A stretch of DNA of 64,000 bases from Corylus avellana (taxonomy: Eukaryota > Streptophyta > Magnoliopsida > Fagales > Betulaceae): positions 19,000,545 through 19,064,544 of the forward strand of contig NC_081551.1 of the NCBI RefSeq assembly GCF_901000735.1, written 5' to 3'. Below are positions 11,389 to 22,089 of this stretch, piece by piece. A model generated the notes under the pieces. That model was not told the DNA's origin, did no database searches, and saw only the letters and a list, made by a program, of their open reading frames with translations. Within the stretch, counting starts at the first letter, position 1, and each line of letters starts with the position of its first letter. The translations under genes were made by a program, and so were the position numbers.

Positions 11389-13433
11389 GTCTCGAATCTC
11401 AATCCCATCCTCGAGTTAGAAAAAATTATGGGTCAGTGATCGTGGGAGTTTTGCATAGAACTAGTGATTAGCCTAAGATTGAGGTTTATTGCATAGAGCA
11501 ATCTCATATGACAAAGCCAAATAATTTAAGCGGTTCTGTTGGAACTTTCAAAGTAGAGTTCAATAGATGAGGCACTACAATCAACATCATGTGCTTAATA
11601 AATCATAAACCTTGTACCAACAACGGTTTTGTGCTTGTTATCACCCATGCTTAAAGGGGTTAACCAAGCATGTATAAAGAGGCTCTAACAGTAGTAAGCA
11701 AATTGAGTGCTTTCGAACATGAATTAATAGCCACAATATCAAATAAGTTGATGCAGATGCATAATATATTTTTTAAATAGTATACTATATCTAGTAGAAT
11801 CATGTTTTGAAGAGGAAATATTTTTTTCCTTACATTTGCAAAACTTAGTAACACAAAGAGTGTATGACCCTTAGAAATCAATTCCTTTCACAACCTGTTA
11901 CAAATAGGAATTCATGGTTATAGCCACGACATTAATAACTAGTGTAAGGGAAGTTAAACTAGATTTCTAACTAAAAGAAAGAAAATCTATTTACCTTGTA
12001 ATTATAAAGAATAATTTCATCATCTTTTTTTATATTCATCATTCAAGTCTTCGACAATGAAATCATTATGAATTGGTTGAGGCAGCTACATAAAGTACAA
12101 GAAAAACTTTATATTAGATAACAATGATAATCTAATAATATTAAAAAACTAAAAACCTCATAATATATTTTCTCTTATGTTGGATCAGAGAGTATTAGGT
12201 ATCAATATGCTAAATCGAAAAAGAAAAAAAATGACATGCCCTCGTTATATCATGTAAAGATCGGGTTTCTTCTCTACGAGTATTTCTTTTTTCACAAACT
12301 CATTTAATGTTATTGAAAATCACTCCAATAATATCAAAAAAAAAAAAAAAAAAACTTTCTTTAATAGGAGAATCTTGAATTCCATAGTTGTTTATAATTT
12401 GATCCAATTACCTTCTATGTCCTCCTGTAAACCAAAAAGTATAACATGATGTTAACTTATTAAACAATAATTATGAACTGTAAAAAGAAACTTTATTCAA
12501 AAAAACATGTTCAACTTTACCAAACATTTGCAATTGATTTCATTAAGGATATCTATAATTTGAAGCCATCCCATAATGTTGTTCCTTATATCCTAAATGA
12601 TAATAAATATTCAAAATTTACCGCAAGATTAGTTTTGTCTTATAATGCAAATGAAAGACTATCTTTTACCCTTTTAAGTTATTTATCTCACTCGTAGTGT
12701 TACAACAAGACTTTCAAACCTAAGAGCATCTCCAGCATTAAGAGGTATTTTACCTAAACAAAAAGCACAATTCTTTATTTTAACTACTCATTTTTTAATA
12801 CTAACTCCAACAGATTCTTTATTTTATTCTCTATTTTTTAAAATATTATTTTTTAATCTTTCTTTTTTTTGGATCCTCGACTGCTTTTGCATCATCTTGT
12901 AAATTGCAATAGAATTGATTCACGCAGCATGTATGAGTGTTATTTTTATTTTTCCATTTTTAGTTTGTCAATTATATGCGTGCTATTCAATTTTTTTTTT
13001 TTGGAGTTTTTAGTGATTCAAAAAAACTTCAATTTGTATCATAAATTCATGAACATATATAGAAGAGAGAGAAACGTTGAGGAAGGGAGAGAAGAGAGAG
13101 AAACATTGAGGGAGAGAGAGAAGAGAGAGAAAATAATGTGAAAATAATATTGTATTCAACAATCTAGTGTGCTACAGTGAATAGCAATATGAAGCTATTC
13201 ACTGTAGTAGTTAAGGTATAATAGCTAATATGAAGCTATTCTGTTGGAACAAAAAAAAGGACAAAAATAGTTAAATGTAGCTAATATCTCCCTTTTAGCT
13301 ACACTGCTGGAGATGCTCTAATTGCGCCTAAATGATAAAACAAAATGTGGAGGATGGGACGTAATCGTCAAATCTTCTGATGAACATGATTCGAACAAAT
13401 CATTTGGCAGTAAATGCAAGAACCATTGGTACA
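11389..13433. repeat. 2-kb duplicated segment, copy 1
   Basis: It matches 19650-21692 in the same orientation over its whole length, with roughly 1 percent substitutions (offset 8261 at the left end, 8259 at the right). It starts at GTCTCGAATC, exactly where the hAT element ends in copy 2, and ends at an assembly gap. No gene is recognised; a 74-codon ORF at 12473-12697 and a 73-codon minus ORF at 11660-11881 are shared by both copies but carry no known motif. A Harbinger-type MITE sits inside. Confidence 0.9.
12724..13318. mobile_element. Tourist/Harbinger-like MITE (595 bp), in duplicated segment copy 1
   Basis: The terminal inverted repeats are GAGCATCTCCAGCA and its reverse complement GCTGGAGATGCTC, flanked by TAA at 12721-12723 and 13319-13321. 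It encodes no protein; a GAGAGAGAAA-rich run lies at about 13060-13130. Further copies are at 20985-21577 and, in opposite orientation and more diverged, at about 50881-51474. Confidence 0.8.
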
Positions 13434-13533
13434 NNNNNNNNNNNNNNNNNNNNNNNNNNNNNNNNNNNNNNNNNNNNNNNNNNNNNNNNNNNNNNNNNNN
13501 NNNNNNNNNNNNNNNNNNNNNNNNNNNNNNNNN
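13434..13533. other. Assembly gap (100 N)
   Basis: Exactly 100 unknown bases. This is the usual placeholder for a scaffold join of unknown length. Confidence 0.98.
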
Positions 13534-14539
13534 CCTCTCATCTCAACTCCGTCTCTCGTCGCTCTCGTCGCTCTCTCTCTCTCAACTCGCTGTCTCCGAC
13601 TCTCCGTCGCTCCCTCTCTCAACTCGCCGTCTCTCGTCGGCGTCGTCGCCAAGCAAGGTAAGTTGTTAGGAAGCCTATATATAATTTATGAGCATTTGCT
13701 TCTATCATTATGCTCTTTTATATCTGTGTTCTCTGATTCGATTGTCAACTTGTTTGTTGACATCCGATCAATCTTCAATAAAATGTCTTGTGTGTACTAT
13801 GCTTCGATCGATTGTCAATGTTTATGTTGACACTTGATCAATCTTCAATAATAAAGTGTTGTTTGTATTCTCTGATATATATATTGTCACTCTTCAAGTT
13901 GGATCATCATTATCATTACTATTATGTAAAATTAAAAAACTTTGTTATATATTGCCAATGTGTATTTTGATTATCTGATCAGCCTCCGAGTAAACTGTTT
14001 GTAGTATTTTCTGATTTTTCACTCTTTCGTATATGTGATAATATTAACTGCTAAGATTTTGTTTTGATATTTATGTCGTACGTTTAGCACACCTATGATT
14101 GAATTATATATAATCAACAGGTTTTAGTGGGTTGTGAGTCATATGAGGAGTGGTTGTGCGGAAGTATAATAATAACTAATGGTGAATAAATCAATTCCCA
14201 AAGTGGGCCAAAAAAACTAAGGCAAGGATCTGGACAAGGATCTGGACAAAATTGAAGGATCTGGACAAAATTGTCCAGATCTGGACAATTTTAAAATAGC
14301 TAAGGCAAGGATCTGGACAAAATTGTTCCCTAATGACGAATTTTTTTAAAATTATCATTTAATTGACAATATTTCTCTTAAGTTAATTATAAGGTTATTT
14401 CTTCATGTTCTGCACAATGAAAGGTCATTAATATTGTTAGCATGCGTTCAAGATAAAGTATTTAGTTATTTTGATTCTTTTATAGACGGCATTGAATTTA
14501 CTCTCCTAAAATATCCCCATGTAGTGTATGCTGTCAAGT
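13534..14539 (+). mobile_element. Inverted fragment of a sister hAT element (5' leader region)
   Basis: This small gap-bounded contig is the reverse complement of parts of the hAT element at 14925-19649. Bases 13534-13716 match about 19192-19010, including the untranslated first exon and its donor AAG|GTAAGT. Bases about 14375-14539 match about 18262-18110. The middle (about 13717-14374) differs from the corresponding intron, so this is a related but not identical element, not a simple copy. It contains CTGGACAAAATTGTCC-type short repeats at about 14230-14320. The orientation and placement may be a scaffolding error. Confidence 0.75.
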
Positions 14540-14639
14540 NNNNNNNNNNNNNNNNNNNNNNNNNNNNNNNNNNNNNNNNNNNNNNNNNNNNNNNNNNNNN
14601 NNNNNNNNNNNNNNNNNNNNNNNNNNNNNNNNNNNNNNN
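14540..14639. other. Assembly gap (100 N)
   Basis: Exactly 100 unknown bases; it closes the right side of the inverted hAT fragment. Confidence 0.98.
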
Positions 14640-14924
14640 CCCACAACACAATCCATATGTTAGTATGTATATTAAATTAATGATGGCATATATATTTATA
14701 TAAATAGTAAATGACAGACATACCTCCTCATTGCATAACCTTGTCAAGCTCTTCGAGCTGGTGCAGTGTGGTGTCTTATTCCTGGCTTGTATCTCTCTTA
14801 TATGCTGAGTATAGTCTTACGCGTACACAACATATATACGTTATTAATATGTGAGCCATCTTCATAATATTAAACCGTTACTGAAACTACACAATTGAAA
14901 TTAACTTAGTGACCTACTTGATAC
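14640..14924. other. Short left flank of the hAT element, no gene
   Basis: AT-rich DNA with no recognised gene. It does not match the sequence that precedes the hAT insertion point in the duplicated segment, so the two flanks of the element are not from one simple insertion. Confidence 0.5.
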
Positions 14925-15120
14925 TAGGGCTGAAATAGCGGTTGCGGTTAGCGGTTAGTGGCTAAAATCGCTAACCGCAACCGCCTAGGCGGTTAGTAAA
15001 AATTACTAACCGCCTCCGCTAACCGGATAGCGGTTAACCGCCTAGGCGGTTACCCGCCCGGTTAGCGGTTAACCGCTTTGTGATAACCGCTTTTTTTGGG
15101 CTTTTTTTTTGCTTTTTTTT

Positions 15121-15205
15121 TTGACCGGTTTTGGGCCAAATTTGGACCGGTTTTGGGCCAATTTTGGACCTGTTTTGGGCCAATTTTGGCCCGGTTTTGA
15201 GCTAA
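15121..15205. repeat. About 20-bp tandem repeats in the hAT subterminal region
   Basis: Four imperfect copies of GACCGGTTTTGGGCCAATTTTG lie next to the subterminal GCGGTTA array at the 3' end of the element. They might extend the transposase-binding region or be simple slippage products. Confidence 0.6.
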
Positions 15206-15687
15206 CTTTAATCATTTTTTTTGCTCATTTTGAACCTTTTTTTTTGTTTTTTTGTTTTTTTTCCCTTTTCATGGCCATTTTAGCATTAAAAATTGCTATA
15301 TACCAAAATCTTGTTGGCCACCTTCTACAAATCTACACATCATACAATATAATGATAAAATTACAACAAAATCATTACTTCACTTGTAGTCTTATACACA
15401 ACATAGAATTAAAATAAAACACAAACAAGTTCATAAACTTACAAGCAACAAAAAAAACCAAGATGGTTGAACTTAAGCTTGAGGTTCATTTCAATCAACC
15501 AACAAAAATTCATCAAAATTCAATTAACCAAGACAACCCATTTCAACCAACATTTTCAAAGAAATTCATGCCAATCCCCACCTGTGAAGAAATTGGAAAA
15601 TATTAGCAAGTAGCATCTAGCATAAATAAATTAATAAGTAATGAAATAATAACCTTAATTACCATGACAATTCAATTAAATATTTAT

Positions 15688-17964
15688 TCAATCAAAGGAT
15701 GATTCGGTCGTTGAACTTGAAGCTTGAGGCCCATCTACAATAGAATAAGTTCAATGAATTAATAAGTAATTAAAAGTAAATAAATTTGCAAATCACTAAT
15801 TTAAAAACATTTACCTATATCATCACAACTTTCCAAAAAATCCTCAAACTCATCATGGCTTATGCGGTCCAATAACCAGTTCTGTGTGCAAATCAAGGCC
15901 TCAACAGTAATCGGAGACAATGAACTCCTAAAGGAATCCAATACACGTCCACCGGTGCTAAATGCGGACTCAGATGCAACAGAGGAAATAGGAATGGCCA
16001 ATACATCACGAGCTATCTCAGCAAGGATAGGGTAGTTGGATGCATGAATCTTCCACCAAGCCAAAATATCAAACTCTTTTGTTTATACTACAGGCCCATC
16101 ATGTAAATACCGATCCAACTCAGACCTACACTGCAAATCATTCACTTTCTCAACATGTTGGGAGAACATCTTTCTAAATTGCGCCTCACTATCTTCCAAG
16201 TTATCACAAGCAACATTATCATAAACATCATTTGAATTTGTGATATTCACATCAACAAACGACGACCCCATCTGAAATTTATTGTATTGGTCCATCAAAC
16301 GTTTTAGAAGATCTTTCACAATTCCCTTTACCTTTCCTGCCCACTCAGACCCATTGCATCTTTCCAACCAAAACTCCAATGCCATCATCTTAGAACGGGG
16401 GTCAAGAATAAAAGCAACATAGATCATGAAGTTGATGTTATCCATATTTTCCCAATATTTTTCGTACTTAAGTTTCATATTCATACTCACACCACTCAAG
16501 ATAGGATCAAGACTAAGACACCCAACATTCAATGTATGCTGAATGATACAAAGTTGCATGAAATATGAGTTGGAGGTGACATGAGTTGAACCTAAAAAGT
16601 AATAAATAACTGAAATGAATTAATAAATAATGTAATGTAATTTGAATTTGCAAATAACTAATTTATCAACATTTACCTGAAAACTTCAACGTGGCATCAT
16701 AAAAAACCTTCAAAAATTTCACAAGTGCCCTAGCATTTTCCCAATCAGTACTTGAAGGAACAATAAACAGATGGCCATCATCTTCAACTAGTAAGTCAAA
16801 AGCTTTTTGGTACTTCTCAGCAGTGCTCAACATTAAATATGTAGAATTCCATCTAGTTGCAACATCAAGGCACACCATCGTCCCACATTTAATATTTTCC
16901 CGCACTATACAACTTTTAAACTTGTTGAGCCTTGACGGTGAAGACCTCACATATTTCACCGCATTCCTTATAATACCAACACAATCTTTCAAGTCATCTA
17001 CGCCTTCCCTTACAACAATATTTAAAATATGGGCAGCACATCGCATGTGAATGAATTCGCCTCCTAAAACAGCTTTAGGCTTTTTTTGCAGCCTACCCTT
17101 TATATGATCAATCCCCCACTTATTGGCCGAGGCATTATCAACTGTAATAGTGAAAACACTCTCAATCCCCCACTCTAACAATGTAGCCTCCAACATTCTT
17201 CCAATAGATTCACCCTTATGATCGGAAATTTGACAAAACTTGATTATTTTTTTATGCATTTTCCAATCACTATCTATCAAGTGAGCGGTAACACACATAT
17301 AGCTCAAATTTTGAATAGATGTCCATGTGTCGGTAGTTAAACAAACCCTTTTACCACTCAAAAAACCCTTCAACACAAGCTTTTCTTTTTGATACATTTT
17401 CAAGCAATCTTTTTGTAGAGTAATACGGCATGGTAATTTGAACCTAGGTTCAATTCCATTCATCAACTTTCTAAATGAAGGACTTTCAACATGCCTAAAA
17501 GGCCTCTCACTTTCAATGAAATACTCAGTCAACAAAGTCCTACATCTTTCTTGATCAAACTTCATAAATCCAACTTGGTTGCTAATAGTACCTTCTGCTG
17601 ATTTCATAAGTGACATTTGCAATAGAGATTGGCCTTTGGTCACTTTAGATTTTTTAAGTGGAGAGTTTTGACAACCGGAGGTAAGATGGGTCATCATGGA
17701 TGACGTTCCATTTCTCCTATAATGACACTCTATTAACCTTTGGCAGTAATTGCAACTAGCTTTAGGGTTCTCCTTGTCAATAGGTTCCACTTTCTTAAAA
17801 TGTTTCCACACAATAGAATGATTTATAGGTGGTCTTTTGGTTTGTTGTTGTTCAAGGTTGAGGGAAGAAGATGATTGGGTTTCAACATTTTCAGTAGAAT
17901 CTATCTGAAGATGAGGGGTACTTGTGTCTGTGGCCTTACTTGCATCACTCAAAGTATCATCCAT
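15688..17964 (-). pseudogene. hAT (Ac-like, BED zinc finger) transposase, one in-frame stop
   Basis: Coding exons are 17964-16677, 16591-15815 and 15734-15688, with GT-AG introns that splice in frame to about 703 codons. An untranslated exon ends at a donor at 19071 (AAG|GTAAGT) and its acceptor lies directly before the ATG (AACAG|ATGG). Domains in order: a BED zinc finger at about residues 48-100 (WKHFKK, CNYCQ, a distal HLTSGC); the RNase H-like catalytic core interrupted by the usual hAT insert (TTDTWTS, TVDNASAN, CAAHILNIVV, DVATRWNSTY); the spliced motif FSGSTHVTSN; and the C-terminal hAT dimerisation region (AWWKIHASNYP, SVASESAFSTGGRV). A TAA codon at 16085-16083 interrupts the frame just before the dimerisation region. 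Everything else is open, so inactivation is recent or the base is an assembly error. In function it would cut and paste elements bearing the TIRs described above. Confidence 0.93.
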
Positions 17965-19071
17965 CTGTTATTATATAAATAATAATGAGCAACAATAACA
18001 TTTGCTTAATACATGGTAATTGTGTAAATGGTGTAAGCATACCAAAATCAAAATCACACTTGACACGGCATAGTAGCTTCAAGTAAAAAAATATAGGGAA
18101 TAAACCACACTTGACAGCATACACCATATGGGGATATTTTAGGAGAGTAAATTCAATGCCGTCTATAAAAGAATCAAAATAACTAAATACTTTATCTTGA
18201 ACGCATGCTAACAATATTAATGACCTTTCATTGTGCAGAACATGAAGAAATAACCTTATAATTAACTTAGATACCTCGCAACAGAAAAAGTCACAGTATC
18301 AGAACAGTAAGCTTATTTTGGTTCTATCATCATGTTTTTCAAAGAAGCAAAAAATAAATAAATTGTAAGTAATAAATAAATATTTTAGACCAAAGCATCC
18401 AATGCCTCGCAGGCAATGTCATGAAATAACGAAAGAAGTAGGGCATAAAAAAGACTACACTATGCTATATACATTTGTAGGGTGGGCTAGGGTAAGTGAG
18501 CCACCTATATCTACTATTACTTTCCTAGCCCATGGGGGATTGTGGGTGGATTCCCATGTGCAGATTGCAAACTTTAACAAGGCTCTAAAGATTGGGATTT
18601 CAATATATATATATATATTTTAAATTGGGATTTTCTACCATCTCTATTCATATTGTTAAGGATTTCTTACATTTGTGAGCCAGCTCTTAATAGAGTCCAT
18701 ATGTGTAATTGCAAGCATGATATAAACTCAAGATACAAAAGCCTTGCCAGTGGCCTCCAAGTACTCAAAAGAGCCCAGGCCAAGGCAACATCACAAATCT
18801 AAAACTGTGAATCATCGACAAAATAAGGAGACTTGGCACTTGCAGCGAGGAATAACATCAACATTCATTTTAGAAACCACTAGAAAACAGATGTGTCAGA
18901 GACAGGTGTATAAAGAATTTCAATGAAAGATCAGACATGGGAAGCAATCAATAGGGTGTAAACATTGCAGGAAAGATGAAACAGAGTCATGATGAGTGAA
19001 ATAAGATATAAAAGAGCATAATGATAGAAGCAAATGCTCATAAATTATATACAGGCTTCCTAACAACTTAC
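17965..19071 (-). other. Intron in the 5' leader of the hAT transposase
   Basis: Bounded by a donor at 19071 and an acceptor immediately before the start codon. The interior contains unrelated sequence (about 18300-18960) with no recognisable gene, and differs from the intron of the inverted sister fragment at 13717-14374. Confidence 0.65.
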
Positions 19072-19250
19072 CTTGCTTGGCGACGACGCCGACGAGAGAC
19101 GGCGAGTTGAGAGAGGGAACGACGGAGAGTCGGAGACAGCGAGTTGAGAGAGAGAGCGAGAGAGCGACGAGAGACGGAGTTGAGATGAGAGGCGGCAGCA
19201 GATGCAGGGAGGGAGAAGGAGCTTTAGATTTTAGGGTTAGAAACTTAGAA

Positions 19251-19292
19251 TATATAGAAGTGCAAAACGACGTCGTTTTGCACTTCTATATA
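19251..19292. repeat. Perfect 42-bp palindrome
   Basis: Two 20-bp arms (TATATAGAAGTGCAAAACGA and its exact reverse complement) are joined by CG. The core AAAACGACGTCGTTTT contains an ACGT element. It lies between the tRNA-like box and the untranslated first exon of the transposase gene, so it could act in transcription or transposase binding; that is inference. Confidence 0.9.
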
Positions 19293-19322
19293 ATAAAAAT
19301 AATAAAACTAAGGTTTGGGCCG

Positions 19323-19397
19323 TTTGGCTGTTCGGGGAATCGAACCCCGGAAATGTTAGTCAAAAATCGCGCAAGTACCACTACGCTACAACACCTC
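19323..19397 (-). other. tRNA-like sequence with A and B boxes inside the hAT element
   Basis: On the minus strand TAGCGTAGTGG fits the polymerase III A-box pattern and GGTTCGATTCC fits the B-box exactly. The T-arm pairs perfectly (CGGGG/CCCCG around a 7-base loop). The acceptor stem pairs at only about four of seven positions and I cannot fold a normal anticodon arm, so this is a tRNA relict or SINE head, not a functional tRNA gene. Confidence 0.45.
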
Positions 19398-19649
19398 ATC
19401 GTGATTTATTATATGAAATATATATATATAATATAAATATATATTATATTTAAAAAAAGCGGTTAGCGGTTAGCGGTTGCGGTTAGCGGTTTTCCAAAAC
19501 CCACTAACCGCTAACCGCAACCGCCTAGGCGGTTAGCGGTTTTTACTAACCGCTTTCAAAGCGGTTAGGCGGTTAGGCGGTTAGCGGTTAGCGGTTTTAG
19601 CGGTTAACGGTTAGCGGTTGCGGTTAGGCGGTTTTAAATTTCAGCCCTA

Positions 19650-21692
19650 GTCTCGAATCTCAATCCCATCCTCGAGTTAGAAAAAATTATGGGTCAGTGA
19701 TCGTGGGAGTTTTGCATAGAACTAGTGATTAGCCTAAGATTGAGGTTTATTGCATAGAGCAATCTCATATGACAAAGCCAAATAATTGAAGCGGTTCTGT
19801 TGGAACTTTCAAAGTAGAGTTCAATAGATGAGGCACTACAATCAACATCATGTGCTTAATAAATCATAAACCTTGTACTAACAACGGTTTTGTGCTTGTT
19901 ATCACCCATGCTTAAAGGGGTTAACCAAGCATGTATAAAGAGGCTCTAACAGTAGTAAGCAAATTGAGTGCTTTCGAACATGAATTAATAGCCACAATAT
20001 CAAATAAGTTGATGCAGATGCATAATATATTTTTTAAATAGTATACTATATCTAGTAGAATCATGTTTTGAAGAGGAAATATTTTTTTCCTTACATTTGC
20101 AAAACTTAGTAACACAAGGAGTGTATGACCCTTAGAAATCAATTCCTTTCACAACCTGTTACAAATAGGAATTCATGGTTATAGCCACGACATTAATAAC
20201 TAGTGTAAGGGAAGTTAAACTAGATTTCTAACTAAAAGAAAGAAAATCTATTTACCTTGTAATTATAAAGAATAATTTCATCATCTTTTTTTATATTCAT
20301 CATTCAAGTCTTCGACAATGAAATCATTATGAATTGGTTGAGGCAGCTACATAAAGTACAAGAAAAACTTTATATTAGATAACAATGATAATCTAATAAT
20401 ATTAAAAAACTAAAAACCTCATAATATATTTTCTCTTATGTTGGATCAGAGAGTATTAGGTATCAATATGCTAAATCGAAAAAGAAAAAAAATGACATGC
20501 CCTCGTTATATCATGTAAAGATCGGGTTTCTTCTCTACGAGTATTTCTTTTTTCACAAACTCATTTAATGTTATTGAAAATCACTCCAATAATATCAAAA
20601 AAAAAAAAAAAAAAACTTTCTTTAATAGGAGAATCTTGAATTCCATAGTTGTTTATAATTTGATCCAATTACCTTCTATGTCCTCCTGTAAACCAAAAAG
20701 TATAACATGATGTTAACTTATTAAACAATAATTATGAACTGTAAAAAGAAACTTTATTCAAAAAAACATGTTCAACTTTACCGAACATTTGCAATTGATT
20801 TCATTAAGGATATCTATAATTTGAAGCCATCCCATAATGTTGTTCCTTATATCCTAAATGATAATAAATATTCAAAATTTACCACAAGATTAGTTTTGTC
20901 TTATAATGCAAATGAAAGACTATCTTTTACCCTTTTAAGTTATTTATCTCACTCGTAGTGTTACAACAAGACTTTCAAACCTAAGAGCATCTCCAGCAGT
21001 AAGAGGTGTTTTACTTAAACAAAAAGCACAATTCTTTATTTTAACTATTCATTTTTTAATACTAACTCCAACAGATTCTTTATTTTATTCTCTATTTTTT
21101 AAAATATTATTTTTTAATCTTTCTTTTTTTTGGATCCTCGACTGCTTTTGCATCATCTTGTAAATTGCAATAGAATTGATTCACGCAGCATGTATGAGTG
21201 TTATTTTTATTTTTCCATTTTTAGTTTGTCAATTATATGCGTGCTATTCAATTTTTTTTTTGGAGTTTTTAGTGATTCAAAAAAACTTCAATTTGTATCA
21301 TAAATTCATGAACATATATAGAAGAGAGAGAAACATTGAGGAAGGGAGAGAAGAGAGAGAAACATTGAGGGAGAGAGAGAAGAAAGAGAAAATAATGTGA
21401 AAATAATATTATATTCAACAATCTAGTGTGCTACAGTGAATAGCAATATGAAGCTATTCACTGTAGTAGTTAAGGTATAATAGCTAATATGAAGCTATTC
21501 TGTTGGAACAAAAAAAAGGACAAAAATAGTTAAATGTAGCTAATATCTCCCTTTTAGCTACATTGCTGGAGATGCTCTAATTGCGCCTAAATGATAAAAC
21601 AAAATGTGGAGGATGGGACGTAATCGTCAAATCTTCTGATGAACATGATTCGAACAAATCATTTGGCAGTAAATGCAAGAACCATTGGTACA
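19650..21692. repeat. 2-kb duplicated segment, copy 2
   Basis: It matches 11389-13433 with about 1 percent substitutions. It begins at the last base of the hAT element and its sequence runs on without a gap into unique DNA at 21693. The same short unassigned ORFs and the same MITE are present. Confidence 0.9.
20985..21577. mobile_element. Tourist/Harbinger-like MITE, in duplicated segment copy 2
   Basis: Counterpart of 12724-13318, with the same GAGCATCTCCAGCA ends and TAA flanks (20982-20984 and 21578-21580). Confidence 0.8.
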
Positions 21693-22089
21693 CATAGAAC
21701 ATTTACGAAGGAAAAAAATGATCCACATTTCAAATGTTTAGTATTTATATGAAAGCAACTACCATAATATCCTAAATGTATAACTGCATTTTGTTTTTGT
21801 GCAACTGTCACTCCCACCAAAGGCTCCTAATTAGCTAGATCTCTTCTTCGTACTCAATGGATTAAATGATACATTTTGCAAAATAAATAACAATGTGGTA
21901 ACTACTTGTATACATGCAACTTTAAGAAGCTAAAAAAGACACACGCATAAGTTAATACGTACCTTGATCTTGTCTTCAAACTGCAAGTACATAATGATAG
22001 TCCTCTGAGAAAATCAAACATTAATGTTAATTATAGAAACACTAAAAACTATCATATGGCGAATCGATTTCAAGAATGATTTTTTGAGC
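21693..22089. other. Intergenic DNA, no gene seen
   Basis: Unique AT-rich sequence between the duplicated segment and the RNase H-like pseudogene. It may contain further 3' exons of that pseudogene that I cannot recognise. Confidence 0.4.

Larger units (their letters stand above)
14925..19649 (-). mobile_element. Ac-like hAT DNA transposon, nearly complete (4.7 kb)
   Basis: Both ends carry the terminal inverted repeat TAGGGCTGAAAT (14925-14936 and, reversed, 19638-19649), close to the Ac consensus. Inside each end lie dense subterminal arrays of GCGGTTA/TAACCGC (about 14936-15085 and 19455-19635), which in this superfamily are expected transposase-binding regions. The element contains a three-exon transposase gene with an untranslated first exon, a 42-bp palindrome and a tRNA-like box near its 5' end. 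No 8-bp target duplication is present: the left flank is CTTGATAC and the right flank is GTCTCGAA. The transposase has one nonsense codon, so this copy is probably not autonomous. Confidence 0.9.

Noticed and set aside
12473..12697. 74-codon ORF conserved in both copies of the 2-kb duplication
   Set aside because: Conservation is explained by the recent duplication; there is no motif and the composition is AT-driven.
13322..13830. ORFs spanning the N gap
   Set aside because: They exist only because N bases are translated as unknown residues.
19323..19397. Functional tRNA gene
   Set aside because: The acceptor stem has about four of seven pairs and no normal anticodon arm can be drawn.
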